From a virus: a stretch of DNA of 32,199 nucleotides. Shown piece by piece: positions 16,023 through 23,118 of the stretch (position 1 is the first letter of the stretch; every line of letters starts with the position of its first letter). Position numbers and translations under genes: made by a program. The notes under the pieces are model-generated. The model saw nothing but the letters and a program-made list of their open reading frames with translations. It was not told where the DNA came from and made no database searches. The stretch is from positions 1 to 32,199 of IMG/VR virus record IMGVR_UViG_3300025853_000368. One strand, 5' to 3'.

Positions 16023-16841
16023 TCAGACCTCGCCGTGAAATTCGTAGAATTTACGCTCAACCATATTGGTGTAGGACATGTCTTTGCCGTAACGCGGATC
16101 ATTGAGCATAGCCTGCAAGTCACCCAGTGTTTGCGTGCTGCCTTCTTGGATCGTCACGTCAGGTATCGTGCGCTCGCCGTATGACTCGCGGATCTTGTTC
16201 AACGCCATGATGTAATCACGATTGTCGGCTTTTGACGCGATCGCATCCACTTCCTCAGCAGACAATGCACCTGAATTACCAAGTTTCGTCAGCCATTGAT
16301 TTAGGCCGCCAATAATCTTGTCAGCGCGTGGACCAAGTCTAGCCATCTCGGCTTCCTTGTTTGTTTCGACCCGATCGAACATCTGCCCCATGTGTTGCAT
16401 GTAGATTGATGTGATCTGGTCAAACTGATCCTGGCTCAAACCGCTTTCAGCTGCAAACTTCGTGAAGTCATTGAGCATTGCATCATCTTCAGTAACGCCA
16501 TGATCTTTCAATGAAGCGATATCGTACCGACCGTCTTTCGGAGCTTTATGCTTTCCTTGTGACATCTTGGTCCGCATTTCTTGATAAGACTTGGCCATTG
16601 ATTCAAGATCAGGCCCGTTGTCTGGGTCCCAAAACTGTTCCGGCATCCAATCAGGTTTGTCGCCCCACTCTATCGTTTCGTCGATCGGAGGAGATTCCTC
16701 AGTGTCGACAAGGTGCGGCATTTCCTGTGGTTGCTCTTCCGAGCCCTGCGTTTCAAGCGTTGGATTTAATAATCCAGTGCCTTCTGCTTCTTGGGTCTGT
16801 TGTTCTTCTGCATTCTCAGCAACTTCAGCTGCGTCACTCAT
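16023..16841 (-). CDS. Capsid scaffolding protein
   Basis: The protein has 272 residues and is highly acidic, with a Glu/Gln-rich disordered N-terminus (about 1-55) and then WGDKPDWMPEQFWDPDNGPD followed by a Lys-rich helix (SYQEMRTKMSQGKHKAPKDG). The PDWMPEQFWD word and the helical remainder are typical of T7-like scaffold proteins encoded between portal and capsid. The C-terminus (MVERKFYEFHGEV) probably contacts the capsid, by analogy with other scaffolds. It acts inside the procapsid and leaves before DNA filling. The start is coupled to the Bbp19-like gene (ATGA-type overlap); no strong ribosome binding site stands before its ATG. Confidence 0.88.
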   Translation of the reverse strand: MSDAAEVAENAEEQQTQEAEGTGLLNPTLETQGSEEQPQEMPHLVDTEESPPIDETIEWGDKPDWMPEQFWDPDNGPDLESMAKSYQEMRTKMSQGKHKAPKDGRYDIASLKDHGVTEDDAMLNDFTKFAAESGLSQDQFDQITSIYMQHMGQMFDRVETNKEAEMARLGPRADKIIGGLNQWLTKLGNSGALSAEEVDAIASKADNRDYIMALNKIRESYGERTIPDVTIQEGSTQTLGDLQAMLNDPRYGKDMSYTNMVERKFYEFHGEV

Positions 16842-17101
16842 GCTTGTCTACCTCGCTCAATGCGTCTCATGATTTCCCGGACAATTGAATTTTGTCCTTC
16901 TCTAGCGTACCCGTGTGACGGGTCTTCTCCTGGATACCAAGAGGGTTGATCAAGTGTCGTCCCCCTCAAGTACTCAAGAACTTCTTGGCCGGCCTCAGTT
17001 GAAAAGCATCGAACGAACGCCAGGTCGAGATCGTCCTGGCTGATCTTCTTATCAAGTAGGTGCCGGTTATCTGATTCTCTCAGGCCGTCCCATCCTTCCA
17101 T
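16838..17101 (-). CDS. Bbp19-like small phage protein
   Basis: The protein has 87 residues from the ATG at 17101, chosen because AAGGAG stands 5 nt upstream; a GTG at 17107 would sit directly on that ribosome binding site. The core FVRCFSTEAGQEVLEYLRGT followed by a Tyr/Gly-rich GYAREGQNSIVREIMRRIER fits by memory the Bbp19 family, small helical proteins encoded between portal and scaffold/capsid genes in podoviruses. Molecular role not established. It overlaps the scaffold start by 4 nt and follows the portal stop closely, so it belongs to the head module. Confidence 0.72.
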   Translation of the reverse strand: MEGWDGLRESDNRHLLDKKISQDDLDLAFVRCFSTEAGQEVLEYLRGTTLDQPSWYPGEDPSHGYAREGQNSIVREIMRRIERGRQA

Positions 17102-17110
17102 TGTCACTCC

Positions 17111-18667
17111 TTACATTGGAGGCCCAGCTGGTAGCGCCGCAGCTTGTTGCTGCTGTGCCATCATCTGTTGCATCTCCATCATCATCTGTTCTTTTTGTTC
17201 AGGCGAATTCAATAAGTTTTGCGGAACGCCCATCTTTTCAGCGATGTACGTCAGCATCTCTTCTTGATTGATCGCCATTTGACCAGCTTGACCAAATGCC
17301 TGAGCAATCTGGGCAAACTGCAACACCGAGTCCAGGTCTTCCATATTCTGGGCCTGGGCTAGCGGTGAAGTTGGTACGACCTTCACTTGAAGTCCATTAA
17401 CTTCAAGTGGCAGATCAATAATGTTCATTTGATCCATGACATACAGCACGCGGCGCACGATCGGCGTCATCGCTTCAGTGATCAATCTGCCATATGCCGA
17501 GCCTAGGTTTTGAGACAGCTCTTTCATACGTTGTACGATTTCTGTCGCACTACGCGCCGACATGTTGTCAGGCGGCAGCGAATCATCGTACAGCATCTTC
17601 TTGATATTCATCACCAAATCATTGATGACCAGCTGAGACGTGTTGAAGTCTGTCGCCGAACGCAATGGACGTAATGATTCACCCTGAGCTCCGCCATTAC
17701 GCGCAACCGGAATAATAGCGCCTGGTGTAATTTGAATTGTTTGTGGGTTCAGTACGCCGTCATCGGCTGCGGTATATACGCCAGACACAGCAAGCGATGC
17801 GTTTTTGAGCACCAGCTCTTTGACCTTGTTGAGTGTCTTGATGTCTGGCAGCGCTGTCACTAATGGACCACGGCCATAGACTTCACCAGGCACTTTCATG
17901 AATCGAGATACGATCCATGGTGATATTGGCATGGTGCGGTAAACCAGCTCGCTAGACATTGTCTTGTCTTTCGCCCAGATCAAGTGATAGCAGTACATGT
18001 CTTCTTCGACGTTAAATACTGTCGCCTCGATCAGGTCGATTTCTTCGTCTGGCTTTTTGTCAATGACGTCCTGCATCTGCTTTGGAATCTTGGCGTCGGG
18101 CCATTGGCGCTGTATCGCCTCTCCTCGGAGTCGCAGCTTGCGGTACACATTATCAACTGTACCGTGCGGACCTTCTTCCAGGGATACAAGATACTGAGGC
18201 ACAGGAACAAACCGAACGGGTGCATCTCCATCTCCAGGCTGAATCAACATGATCGCGGTGCCGACGCATAGGTCGAGTAAGAATTCTGACATCGCCAGAT
18301 CAAAGTTGGTCTGCCGGATGACGTCAAACATGCGTGTGTTGTAGATATCAAGCGCTTGCCGAATCTCGCCGCGTCTTTCCTGTGGGATCTCGTTGCCTGG
18401 CTCTAAGGTACACCACTCGCGATATGGCGGGAAAAGAGCAGACTGAATACGGTTTGCGAACCGTTGCGTCGAGTTAATTGCTGTCGCATCAAAGACTCTT
18501 GCCATTTTATTCTGGCCGGCTGTGCGGCCTTCATAGTGACCTGAGTACAAGTTGCGCTGTGGTAGAGCAAACTCATAACACTCTTCATAAATCGTGCGCC
18601 AAGTTTCTTTCCGAGCATCGGCCTTTTCCTGGCGCTTAATGATGTCTTGTGGGGTCATGCGTGCCAT
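17111..18667 (-). CDS. Portal protein / head-tail connector (podovirus type)
   Basis: The protein has 518 residues. N-terminal RKETWRTIYEECYEFALPQR, then FDATAINSTQRFANRIQSAL followed by FPP, then FDLAMSEFLLDLCVGTAIML, and then PGEVYGRGPLVTALPDIKTL are hallmarks of podovirus head-to-tail connectors. The C-terminus is Gln/Met-rich (EMQQMMAQQQQAAALP), forming the helical barrel/crown tail. Twelve copies would form the genome entry ring that also binds terminase. It starts in a TAATG overlap with the small basic gene upstream. Length matches the family (about 510-550). Confidence 0.95.
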   Translation of the reverse strand: MARMTPQDIIKRQEKADARKETWRTIYEECYEFALPQRNLYSGHYEGRTAGQNKMARVFDATAINSTQRFANRIQSALFPPYREWCTLEPGNEIPQERRGEIRQALDIYNTRMFDVIRQTNFDLAMSEFLLDLCVGTAIMLIQPGDGDAPVRFVPVPQYLVSLEEGPHGTVDNVYRKLRLRGEAIQRQWPDAKIPKQMQDVIDKKPDEEIDLIEATVFNVEEDMYCYHLIWAKDKTMSSELVYRTMPISPWIVSRFMKVPGEVYGRGPLVTALPDIKTLNKVKELVLKNASLAVSGVYTAADDGVLNPQTIQITPGAIIPVARNGGAQGESLRPLRSATDFNTSQLVINDLVMNIKKMLYDDSLPPDNMSARSATEIVQRMKELSQNLGSAYGRLITEAMTPIVRRVLYVMDQMNIIDLPLEVNGLQVKVVPTSPLAQAQNMEDLDSVLQFAQIAQAFGQAGQMAINQEEMLTYIAEKMGVPQNLLNSPEQKEQMMMEMQQMMAQQQQAAALPAGPPM

Positions 18668-18804
18668 TATGCTTTCCCTTTCTTCTCGACACCTTCAATT
18701 GTGCCTTTCTGCTTCGACGCGTAAAAGACTTGCTCGCCTTTCTTCTTGCCGTACTTCTGCTTCATGGCAGCCTTGATCTTTGATCCTTTCTCGGTCATTG
18801 GCAT
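18667..18804 (-). CDS. Small basic conserved phage protein (45 residues)
   Basis: The start is ATG at 18804 with AGGAGG six nt upstream. The product is MPMTEKGSKIKAAMKQKYGK followed by KKGEQVFYASKQKGTIEGVE and a Lys-rich end. The words KQKYGKKKGEQVFYASKNKG-type are widespread in phage head modules just upstream of portal or terminase genes, but their function is not known to me. The stop shares one base with the portal ATG (TAATG), so portal translation is probably coupled to it. Highly basic; it could bind DNA or RNA during packaging (inference). Confidence 0.8.
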   Translation of the reverse strand: MPMTEKGSKIKAAMKQKYGKKKGEQVFYASKQKGTIEGVEKKGKA

Positions 18805-18805
18805 A

Positions 18806-19081
18806 TCACGCCTCCTGTTTGTTTCGTTTCGCAAAAGCTCTGGCCTCTGCGGGTGATGAGAAACCCCATTTCTTCAGCGCTAATGCATAGCGTGTTGGCT
18901 TGCCTTGATCATCCTTCATAGGATGATTCTGAGCAGCGAACCGAGCAGCAAAAGAAACACGCCGAGAGTTGTCGCCAGAAGAAACAGGAGGGCGCAAGTT
19001 TCCGCCTTCCTTGTTTTCATAGTACTTCCTGCCTGCTTCATTCAGGCCGCCTTCTGGGTTCTGGTGTTTCTTTAGCGTCAT
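18806..19081 (-). CDS. Conserved small phage protein (DUF6321-like)
   Basis: The protein has 91 residues. The sequence runs HQNPEGGLNEAGRKYYENKE, then NLRPPVSSGDNSRRVSFAAR, then HPMKDDQGKPTRYALALKKW and ends in a helix. The GGL..AGR, PPV, RRVSF.ARF and P.KD..GKPTR.AL.L..WGF pattern matches by memory a small domain common in marine phages (DUF6321). It is basic and may bind nucleic acid. Its ATG overlaps the preceding stop (ATGA). It sits among small genes between terminase and portal, so a packaging or head role is possible but unproven. Confidence 0.72.
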   Translation of the reverse strand: MTLKKHQNPEGGLNEAGRKYYENKEGGNLRPPVSSGDNSRRVSFAARFAAQNHPMKDDQGKPTRYALALKKWGFSSPAEARAFAKRNKQEA

Positions 19082-19623
19082 ACCGTGCCGCCACCGCCAA
19101 GTGTCCCTGATAGATCATCTTGCCTGGTCGGAGATAACAGCGATCGATACCCGGCAACACGACGACGGCGCCGTCTAATCTCAGCGGCCAAACGCTGTTG
19201 CTCTTGCTCTTCAGGGCTCAGTACTGGCTCCGCTGGTTTTTCGGCAACTGCTTTAGCAACCCTAGGCGCATCATTGCCGCCGTTATCGTTGCCTCGATTT
19301 GCACGCTCGGCATCAGACAATGTGCGTGCATTCGTTGTGCCGTTGTTGCCGGCCATGACAGGGCTGCTTCCATCACCAGCTGATTTACTGGTGCCAGGTT
19401 GCGGATTACCGTACCCGTACCCGCCGACCACATTTCTCGACGATCTTGAAGCAGACGCCACGGTTGAGTCGTCATCACCCCCAGGAGTAACGCGATAAGA
19501 TCCACTACTTTTCTTACCAGCTGCAGCCTTAGCTGCTGCGGCAGCTCTTGCTTGCTGATCCTTTTTTTGCTGTTCAGTCTTTTTGTCGTTCCCGCCATTT
19601 CCGCCAGGGCTGTCTGATGACAT
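19078..19623 (-). CDS. Low-complexity Gly/Ser/Asn-rich virion-associated protein with C-terminal RSLLSP motif
   Basis: The protein has 181 residues, mostly disordered: a Lys/Gln/Ala-rich helix (about 12-38), a Gly/Ser/Asn-rich middle, then EEQEQQRLAAEIRRRRRRVA and the C-terminal word GYRSLLSPTRQDD with a Gly-rich end. The same ending (G-x-RSLLSP-x-R-x-D, then a G...TL..G tail) occurs in the gene directly upstream, so the two proteins share a short C-terminal module, probably a docking sequence for a common partner. AGGAGG precedes the ATG. No known enzyme fold. Function unknown; a head- or tail-associated adaptor is inference from position. Confidence 0.62.
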   Translation of the reverse strand: MSSDSPGGNGGNDKKTEQQKKDQQARAAAAAKAAAGKKSSGSYRVTPGGDDDSTVASASRSSRNVVGGYGYGNPQPGTSKSAGDGSSPVMAGNNGTTNARTLSDAERANRGNDNGGNDAPRVAKAVAEKPAEPVLSPEEQEQQRLAAEIRRRRRRVAGYRSLLSPTRQDDLSGTLGGGGTV

Positions 19624-19632
19624 GATGGCCTC

Positions 19633-19872
19633 CTATTCGTAACCAGATAAGGTTGTAGATAAGCCTCGTTGCGCATCTTCACGCTCTGGAGACAACAATG
19701 ATCGTGTGCCGCCGGTACGGCGTGCGCGCTGCTGCGCTGCAAGTTTGCGCTGCTCTTCAGCGCGTTCGCGCTCTGCGCGAGCTTCGGCTTTTGCGTTGAG
19801 CTCTTCCTGCTTGCGTTGCGCTTCCTTCTCTTCGGCAGATGGACCGCCACCGCCGCCAAAAATCCCACCCAT
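19633..19872 (-). CDS. Small charged helical protein with C-terminal RSLLSP motif
   Basis: The protein has 79 residues. The start MGGIFGGGGGPSAEEKEAQR is followed by a long Glu/Arg/Ala helix (about 15-55) and the ending GGTRSLLSPEREDAQRGLST. Proteins with a MGG(I/L)FGGG start and an R-SLL ending are often found beside terminase and portal genes in podoviruses, but have no established function. The motif is shared with the following 181-residue protein. GAGGA lies upstream of the ATG. The start overlaps the last base of the gp13-like gene. Confidence 0.68.
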   Translation of the reverse strand: MGGIFGGGGGPSAEEKEAQRKQEELNAKAEARAERERAEEQRKLAAQQRARRTGGTRSLLSPEREDAQRGLSTTLSGYE

Positions 19873-20357
19873 TAATATGTCCTCGCATACATAATGTAAT
19901 CGCTACCGTCAGGGCCATATGCCTTCATCAGGCCTTCTTCCTTAAATTTCAGGAACTTGGCCCACTGAATCGCATAATCGCGCTTGACACTTACCACGAT
20001 TTGCACTCTGAGTAAATCGAGGTGTGGGCCAATCTTATCAAAAAAACGCATAGCTCCGCGACACAAAAGCGTGCCGTGGTTGAAAGCGACTGGGCCAGGC
20101 ACCAGCCAAGCCTCAGCATTTGTCGCGAACTTATATTCCAAGCCAAAGCAAAGGGCTGGCTCCCGTTTATAAAACATGGTCCAGCCGGTTTTATTTTCTG
20201 CCACAGTTTCAAACCGCTCTTTCATATTCGCAATATGTGAGAACAGCTCGATGTCGTCAGCGCTTGGCCCGACCCGGTCGATGTGGGTAGGGTGAAACGG
20301 CAGCACAACCAGGTGGCGCATGTTCACAAGGTGGGTAATTTCTTCAGCTGTCACCAT
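19872..20357 (-). CDS. T7 gp13-like / GNAT-fold protein
   Basis: The protein has 161 residues. The pattern fits a GNAT-like fold seen in T7 gp13 relatives (DUF2833): N-terminal strand MRHLVVLPFHPTHIDRV, a middle strand PALCFGLEYKFATNAEAWLV, then GAMRFFDKIGPHLDLLRVQI and VSVKRDYAIQWAKFLKFKEE, ending near GPDGSDYIMYAR. The usual acetyl-CoA pyrophosphate-binding Q/R-x-x-G-x-G/A loop is not obvious, so an active acetyltransferase is doubtful. T7 gp13 is needed for internal core assembly; the role here is inferred. It overlaps the terminase stop by 7 nt and is followed at once by head-associated genes. Confidence 0.7.
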   Translation of the reverse strand: MVTAEEITHLVNMRHLVVLPFHPTHIDRVGPSADDIELFSHIANMKERFETVAENKTGWTMFYKREPALCFGLEYKFATNAEAWLVPGPVAFNHGTLLCRGAMRFFDKIGPHLDLLRVQIVVSVKRDYAIQWAKFLKFKEEGLMKAYGPDGSDYIMYARTY

Positions 20358-21949
20358 ATCGTAAAATCCGTTTTTGCCGTGAATTGTTGACCACGCGCTC
20401 CAGCAGCACCATAACGTCCCCCGTACCCTCGCGTCATTACACGATGCTCACCGCCGCCGAGCAGTAGATAACCAAACGCATCACCAACGTGCGAGTGTTC
20501 GTTTTTATTCGGCGCATCTCGGAATCTTTCTGTACCTCCTCCGACTGCGACGCGCTTGAAGTGGTATCCGCCGGCTAGAGACTTGCGCAGCCGTTGACAA
20601 TCTTTGTGAACCAATAGCCCAGGCTTTCGATCAATAAACCGATTCATAGGCATCGCTCCCGCTTCACGGCGCACCTGGAAGTCGTTACTGGCCGTAGGCC
20701 GAGCGTTGAGTCCGAGCGTGCGCAGATGATCAAAGGCAGTCACCTCAAAGATTTCATCGCGCTTGCTACCGGCAGGGTCACCCCAGACCAAGATATCTTG
20801 CTTTGGATAATTCACGTTGATCTCGTTGAGCAAGATCAAGCCGAACCGCTCCAGTCCCATGTCGTCTGTCACGATCTCCTTGAAGATATGCCAAGCGCCA
20901 GCTGCTGTGCGCTGGCCGAACACCGCCGCAGGCGTCAAACCAAAGTCGAGCCCAATGTGAACTGGCAGTGTCGGATCGACCTGGATCTCCTCAGTCGACA
21001 TGACTGAGTCATCATACTCAGGCCAGACCGGACGACCCTCTTGGACATACACATACTCGCCGCCGGCATAGCAGCGAATCCAGTCCAGGTTCTTCCCGCC
21101 GAGCTGCTGATCATAATAGCCAGGAGGCAAGTTGTTAATGTTCTCGGCCTTGGGGTTCACTTTCCAGAATTTATTAGCGGCAGGGATTCCAATTGGATCG
21201 TCGCGGTTTGTCTCGATCACGCCACCAGGCTGCTTGAAGAACTCCCATTTGTATTTGCCGCGCACCGGCTCCTTCTCCGATAGGCGATACCACCAGTGGT
21301 CGTCATCCATCGGGTTGGTGTCCATCCAAATACCACGCCATGGACAACCGCCGTTTGACTTAGTCGGATAACGACCGACCCGGTGTGTTAATCCTTGCAC
21401 AACAGCTAACGGCAATTCCCTGGCCTCATTCACCCAGGCACCAGTCAGTTCCAGAGAGAGCAGTTTCCTGACGTCCTTCGGTTGATCAAGCGCCATGAAG
21501 ATCACTTCACAGTCGATGCCGGCTGCGTCCCCACGCGAGGGCAGCTTGATGTGGTGACTGATCGGTGGCGACCAGCGCATCGGCCCCCAGATGTTCTCTG
21601 GGAACAGCTCAAGCCATGTCTTGATGGTTGTGGTGCGCAGCTCAGGGTATGAGTTCCGCACGATCACGAATCGTGAGTACCTGATCCCGTCTTTCGGCGA
21701 CGGTGGCTGCTTCACGGCGCGCAGCATGATCTCAGCAGCGCAACCGTATGACTTACCCGATCCTACCGGCCCCATCAGACCGCGCACAAACGAATCGTCA
21801 TGCAGGAACTTCCAGGTCGTCGCCGCGCCTGAGAAATCGAGACTCAGCCCACCAAGCGCCTCGTCAGAAGAGATCTGCTTGGTCGTCGTCCTTCTTCGGC
21901 GTTGGGTCGATCGTTGGCTCTGATCCGTCGCATTCGTTGCTCTCGCCAT
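20351..21949 (-). CDS. terL: Terminase large subunit (packaging ATPase and nuclease)
   Basis: The protein has 532 residues. Walker A is GPVGSGKS at about 60-67. The Walker B/catalytic Glu is in TGAWVNEARELP (Glu about 175), and the coupling motif MDTNPMDDDHWWY lies at about 209-221. The C-terminal RNase H-like nuclease carries acidic residues in HIGLDFGLTP (about Asp335), VWGDPAGS (about Asp391) and HVGDAFGYLL (about Asp480). It cuts concatemeric phage DNA and pumps it through the portal. GAGGT precedes the ATG by 8 nt. The gene begins inside the small-subunit gene, with an unusually long 86-nt overlap, and the N-terminal ~45 residues (Arg/Thr-rich) are poorly structured. Length and motifs are complete. 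Confidence 0.96.
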   Translation of the reverse strand: MARATNATDQSQRSTQRRRRTTTKQISSDEALGGLSLDFSGAATTWKFLHDDSFVRGLMGPVGSGKSYGCAAEIMLRAVKQPPSPKDGIRYSRFVIVRNSYPELRTTTIKTWLELFPENIWGPMRWSPPISHHIKLPSRGDAAGIDCEVIFMALDQPKDVRKLLSLELTGAWVNEARELPLAVVQGLTHRVGRYPTKSNGGCPWRGIWMDTNPMDDDHWWYRLSEKEPVRGKYKWEFFKQPGGVIETNRDDPIGIPAANKFWKVNPKAENINNLPPGYYDQQLGGKNLDWIRCYAGGEYVYVQEGRPVWPEYDDSVMSTEEIQVDPTLPVHIGLDFGLTPAAVFGQRTAAGAWHIFKEIVTDDMGLERFGLILLNEINVNYPKQDILVWGDPAGSKRDEIFEVTAFDHLRTLGLNARPTASNDFQVRREAGAMPMNRFIDRKPGLLVHKDCQRLRKSLAGGYHFKRVAVGGGTERFRDAPNKNEHSHVGDAFGYLLLGGGEHRVMTRGYGGRYGAAGARGQQFTAKTDFTIW

Positions 21950-22334
21950 CTTCTAATACCTCATAGGTGGTCACTTCTGGACCCTTCAAATTAATTCCCA
22001 AAATACTTGGCCGGCTGTCAGAATCACTGTTTGGCTCGGTTAGTCCATGATACCTAGCTAACACGCGCAGAGCTGATAGCTTGTCATGCATCTCAACCTC
22101 GATCGCGTTGCCGTATTGATTCGGCGTCACCTTCACTTTCTTGATCGCTTTCTGGACGTGCTTCGGTATGTCGGCGCTTGAAAGCAGCGCCATGCCGCCA
22201 GACTGCGTCCACTGCAGCACATCGGTCACGTTGGACGCAGCGATCGCTTGCAGCTCCTGTTTGACTGCTTCCTTCTCATCGTCCGACCCGATCGCCAGAA
22301 CCTTACGCGCTTCCCGCACTGTCATCTTGGACAT
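21864..22334 (-). CDS. terS: Terminase small subunit-like protein
   Basis: The protein has 156 residues from the ATG at 22334, chosen because GAGGT lies 8 nt upstream; an ATG at 22370 would add 12 residues but lacks such a site. The N-terminal half is helical (TVREARKVLAIGSDDEKEAV), followed by an oligomerisation-like segment, and the end of the folded part reads PNQYGNAIEVEMHDKLSALR with VLARYHGL. That last word is typical of the C-terminal part of Terminase_2-type small subunits. The acidic tail ends PKKDDDQADLF. It should recognise the packaging site and load the large subunit, whose gene starts inside it. Sequence specificity unknown. Confidence 0.82.
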   Translation of the reverse strand: MSKMTVREARKVLAIGSDDEKEAVKQELQAIAASNVTDVLQWTQSGGMALLSSADIPKHVQKAIKKVKVTPNQYGNAIEVEMHDKLSALRVLARYHGLTEPNSDSDSRPSILGINLKGPEVTTYEVLEDGESNECDGSEPTIDPTPKKDDDQADLF

Positions 22335-22581
22335 TGCAATGTACCTCTTTGATTTCATCCATGTCGGCAAAAGTTAGGAACAGTGGTGCGCCTGGTCCCA
22401 TCACTAGCGGCAGGATGATGTTGTCAAAAAATTTAATCGATTCGTCAAACGTGAGCTCCATTTCAGATTGCAGCTTCCCGTAAATTTTTGCTGTGTCGTA
22501 CACCAATCGATCGGGTTCGCCGCAACCAAACGCGATTCCGGCGACGCAACTGTCAAATCCTTCTAGGCTGATCATGCTCAC
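22303..22581 (-). CDS. Hypothetical protein upstream of the small terminase
   Basis: The protein has 92 residues from GTG at 22581 (GTGA overlap with the preceding stop); ATG at 22575 is an alternative two codons on. The product contains CVAGIAFGCGEPDRLVYDTA, then ESIKFFDNIILPLVMGPGAP and FLTFADMDEIKEV. The NIILPLVMGPGAPLFLTF region is hydrophobic but too broken for a clear membrane helix. I do not recognise the family. Its end overlaps the small-terminase start by 32 nt, so it belongs to the same operon. Five-prime neighbour is the DUF3310 gene. Role unknown. Confidence 0.65.
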   Translation of the reverse strand: MSMISLEGFDSCVAGIAFGCGEPDRLVYDTAKIYGKLQSEMELTFDESIKFFDNIILPLVMGPGAPLFLTFADMDEIKEVHCNVQDDSAGSA

Positions 22582-22853
22582 AGTTTCCTTGCAATCTCCA
22601 ATAAGGTGGCCTCGGCTTTCAGCTCCTCCTGGTATTCGTCCTCCTCAATATGATCGACGATTTTTTGGATGAACCAGATAGCCTTCTTGAGATCATCTTT
22701 ACCGCCTTTCTCTTTCCAGCGCCAGAGGTACTTGATCGCCGAGCCGATAGCGTAGGCCTCAGCGCCTGAGAGCTTTTGGACCGCTGCCTCAATTGCGTCG
22801 ATGCATTCCATGCCGTCGCGCTGGTAGTGATTTGGATTAATGATATCCGTCAT
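22578..22853 (-). CDS. DUF3310 protein
   Basis: The protein has 91 residues from ATG at 22853; GGGAG stands 8 nt upstream. An upstream in-frame extension to 22928 is rejected because it runs through the G-rich hairpin of the non-coding gap. NPNHYQRDGMECIDAIEA, then AYAIGSAIKYLWRWKEKGGK and DLKKAIWFIQKIVDHIEEDE give the DUF3310 pattern: an NP-x-HY start and a K-YLWR(W/Y)--KG--DL-KA--Y/F core. DUF3310 is sometimes labelled nucleotide kinase-like, but the activity is not well established. It is common in phage replication modules. It is the first gene after the origin-like gap. Confidence 0.88.
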   Translation of the reverse strand: MTDIINPNHYQRDGMECIDAIEAAVQKLSGAEAYAIGSAIKYLWRWKEKGGKDDLKKAIWFIQKIVDHIEEDEYQEELKAEATLLEIARKL

Positions 22854-22895
22854 TTTACTTCTCCCGTCGGATTTCTGAAAAATTTTGAGCGAGAT

Positions 22896-22925
22896 CCCCC
22901 CTCTGGCGCATATGGGGTAGGGGGG
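22896..22925. repeat. C-tract/G-tract inverted repeat
   Basis: CCCCCCT at 22896-22902 pairs perfectly with AGGGGGG at 22919-22925 around a 16-nt loop that includes CATATG. The segment is ~45 nt before the DUF3310 start. No U-run follows on either strand, so it is not a simple terminator. It could be a structural element of an origin or of a packaging site. Confidence 0.6.
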
Positions 22926-22975
22926 CAAGGGTGTCCATTTTTTGTACAGCGGAAAGCCCGGCGACCAGGCAGCGC

Positions 22976-22984
22976 CTATCCACA
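22976..22984 (+). promoter_or_regulatory. DnaA-box-like site (one mismatch)
   Basis: CTATCCACA differs from the consensus TTATCCACA by one base. It lies in the non-coding gap in inverted orientation to the perfect match at 23095-23103, 110 nt away. Confidence 0.45.
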
Positions 22985-22994
22985 GGGTTTACGG

Positions 22995-23059
22995 GCGATT
23001 TGGCGATTGTGCAGTGCAGCGATTTAACATAATAGATGTTACGCGCCATGGTGCAGTGC
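22995..23059 (+). repeat. Short iteron-like direct repeats
   Basis: GCGATT occurs at 22995-23000, 23003-23008 and 23019-23024, and GTGCAGTGC at 23009-23017 and 23051-23059. Clustering of these words beside an initiator-like gene suggests binding sites for a phage replication or regulatory protein. Copy number is small, so chance is not excluded. Confidence 0.45.
23025..23041 (-). promoter_or_regulatory. Operator-like dyad over a candidate -10 element
   Basis: TAACAT (23025-23030) and ATGTTA (23036-23041) form a perfect dyad with a 5-nt centre. On the minus strand the centre reads TATTAT, a good -10 hexamer directed toward DUF3310 and terminase. No good -35 is found 16-18 nt upstream, so promoter activity would need an activator or be weak. 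Confidence 0.4.
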
Positions 23060-23094
23060 GGTAAGTCATTGATATATAACGCATTCGTTTTTTC

Positions 23095-23103
23095 TGTGGA
23101 TAA
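23095..23103 (-). promoter_or_regulatory. Perfect DnaA box
   Basis: On the minus strand this is TTATCCACA, identical to the high-affinity E. coli DnaA box. It lies 16 nt downstream of the initiator-like gene stop, next to an AT-rich stretch (GATATATAAC). One nonamer match alone could be chance; location makes it notable. Confidence 0.5.
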
Positions 23104-23118
23104 CTTCATGTCAATTGG

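Larger units (their letters stand above)
22854..23118. other. Non-coding gap with origin-like features
   Basis: This is the longest stretch without a convincing gene. It contains two DnaA-box-like 9-mers (22976-22984 and 23095-23103), three GCGATT words, two GTGCAGTGC words 42 nt apart, a palindrome on a promoter-like -10 hexamer (23025-23041), an AT-rich segment (23060-23100) and a C6T/AG6 hairpin (22896-22925). It lies between a replication-initiator-like gene and the DUF3310/terminase genes. I read it as a candidate replication origin and/or promoter region. An 84-codon minus frame crosses it but has no ribosome binding site. Confidence 0.55.

Noticed and set aside
19218-19868. 216-codon minus-strand frame overlapping two small head genes
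   Set aside because: The two in-frame alternatives have strong AGGAGG/GAGGA sites and a shared C-terminal motif; this frame has neither.
22855-23109. 84-codon minus-strand frame filling the origin-like gap
   Set aside because: It fits the gap exactly, which is suspicious, but has no ribosome binding site, odd composition (Cys/His/Pro-rich), and starts in the DnaA box. Kept as unresolved, not annotated.
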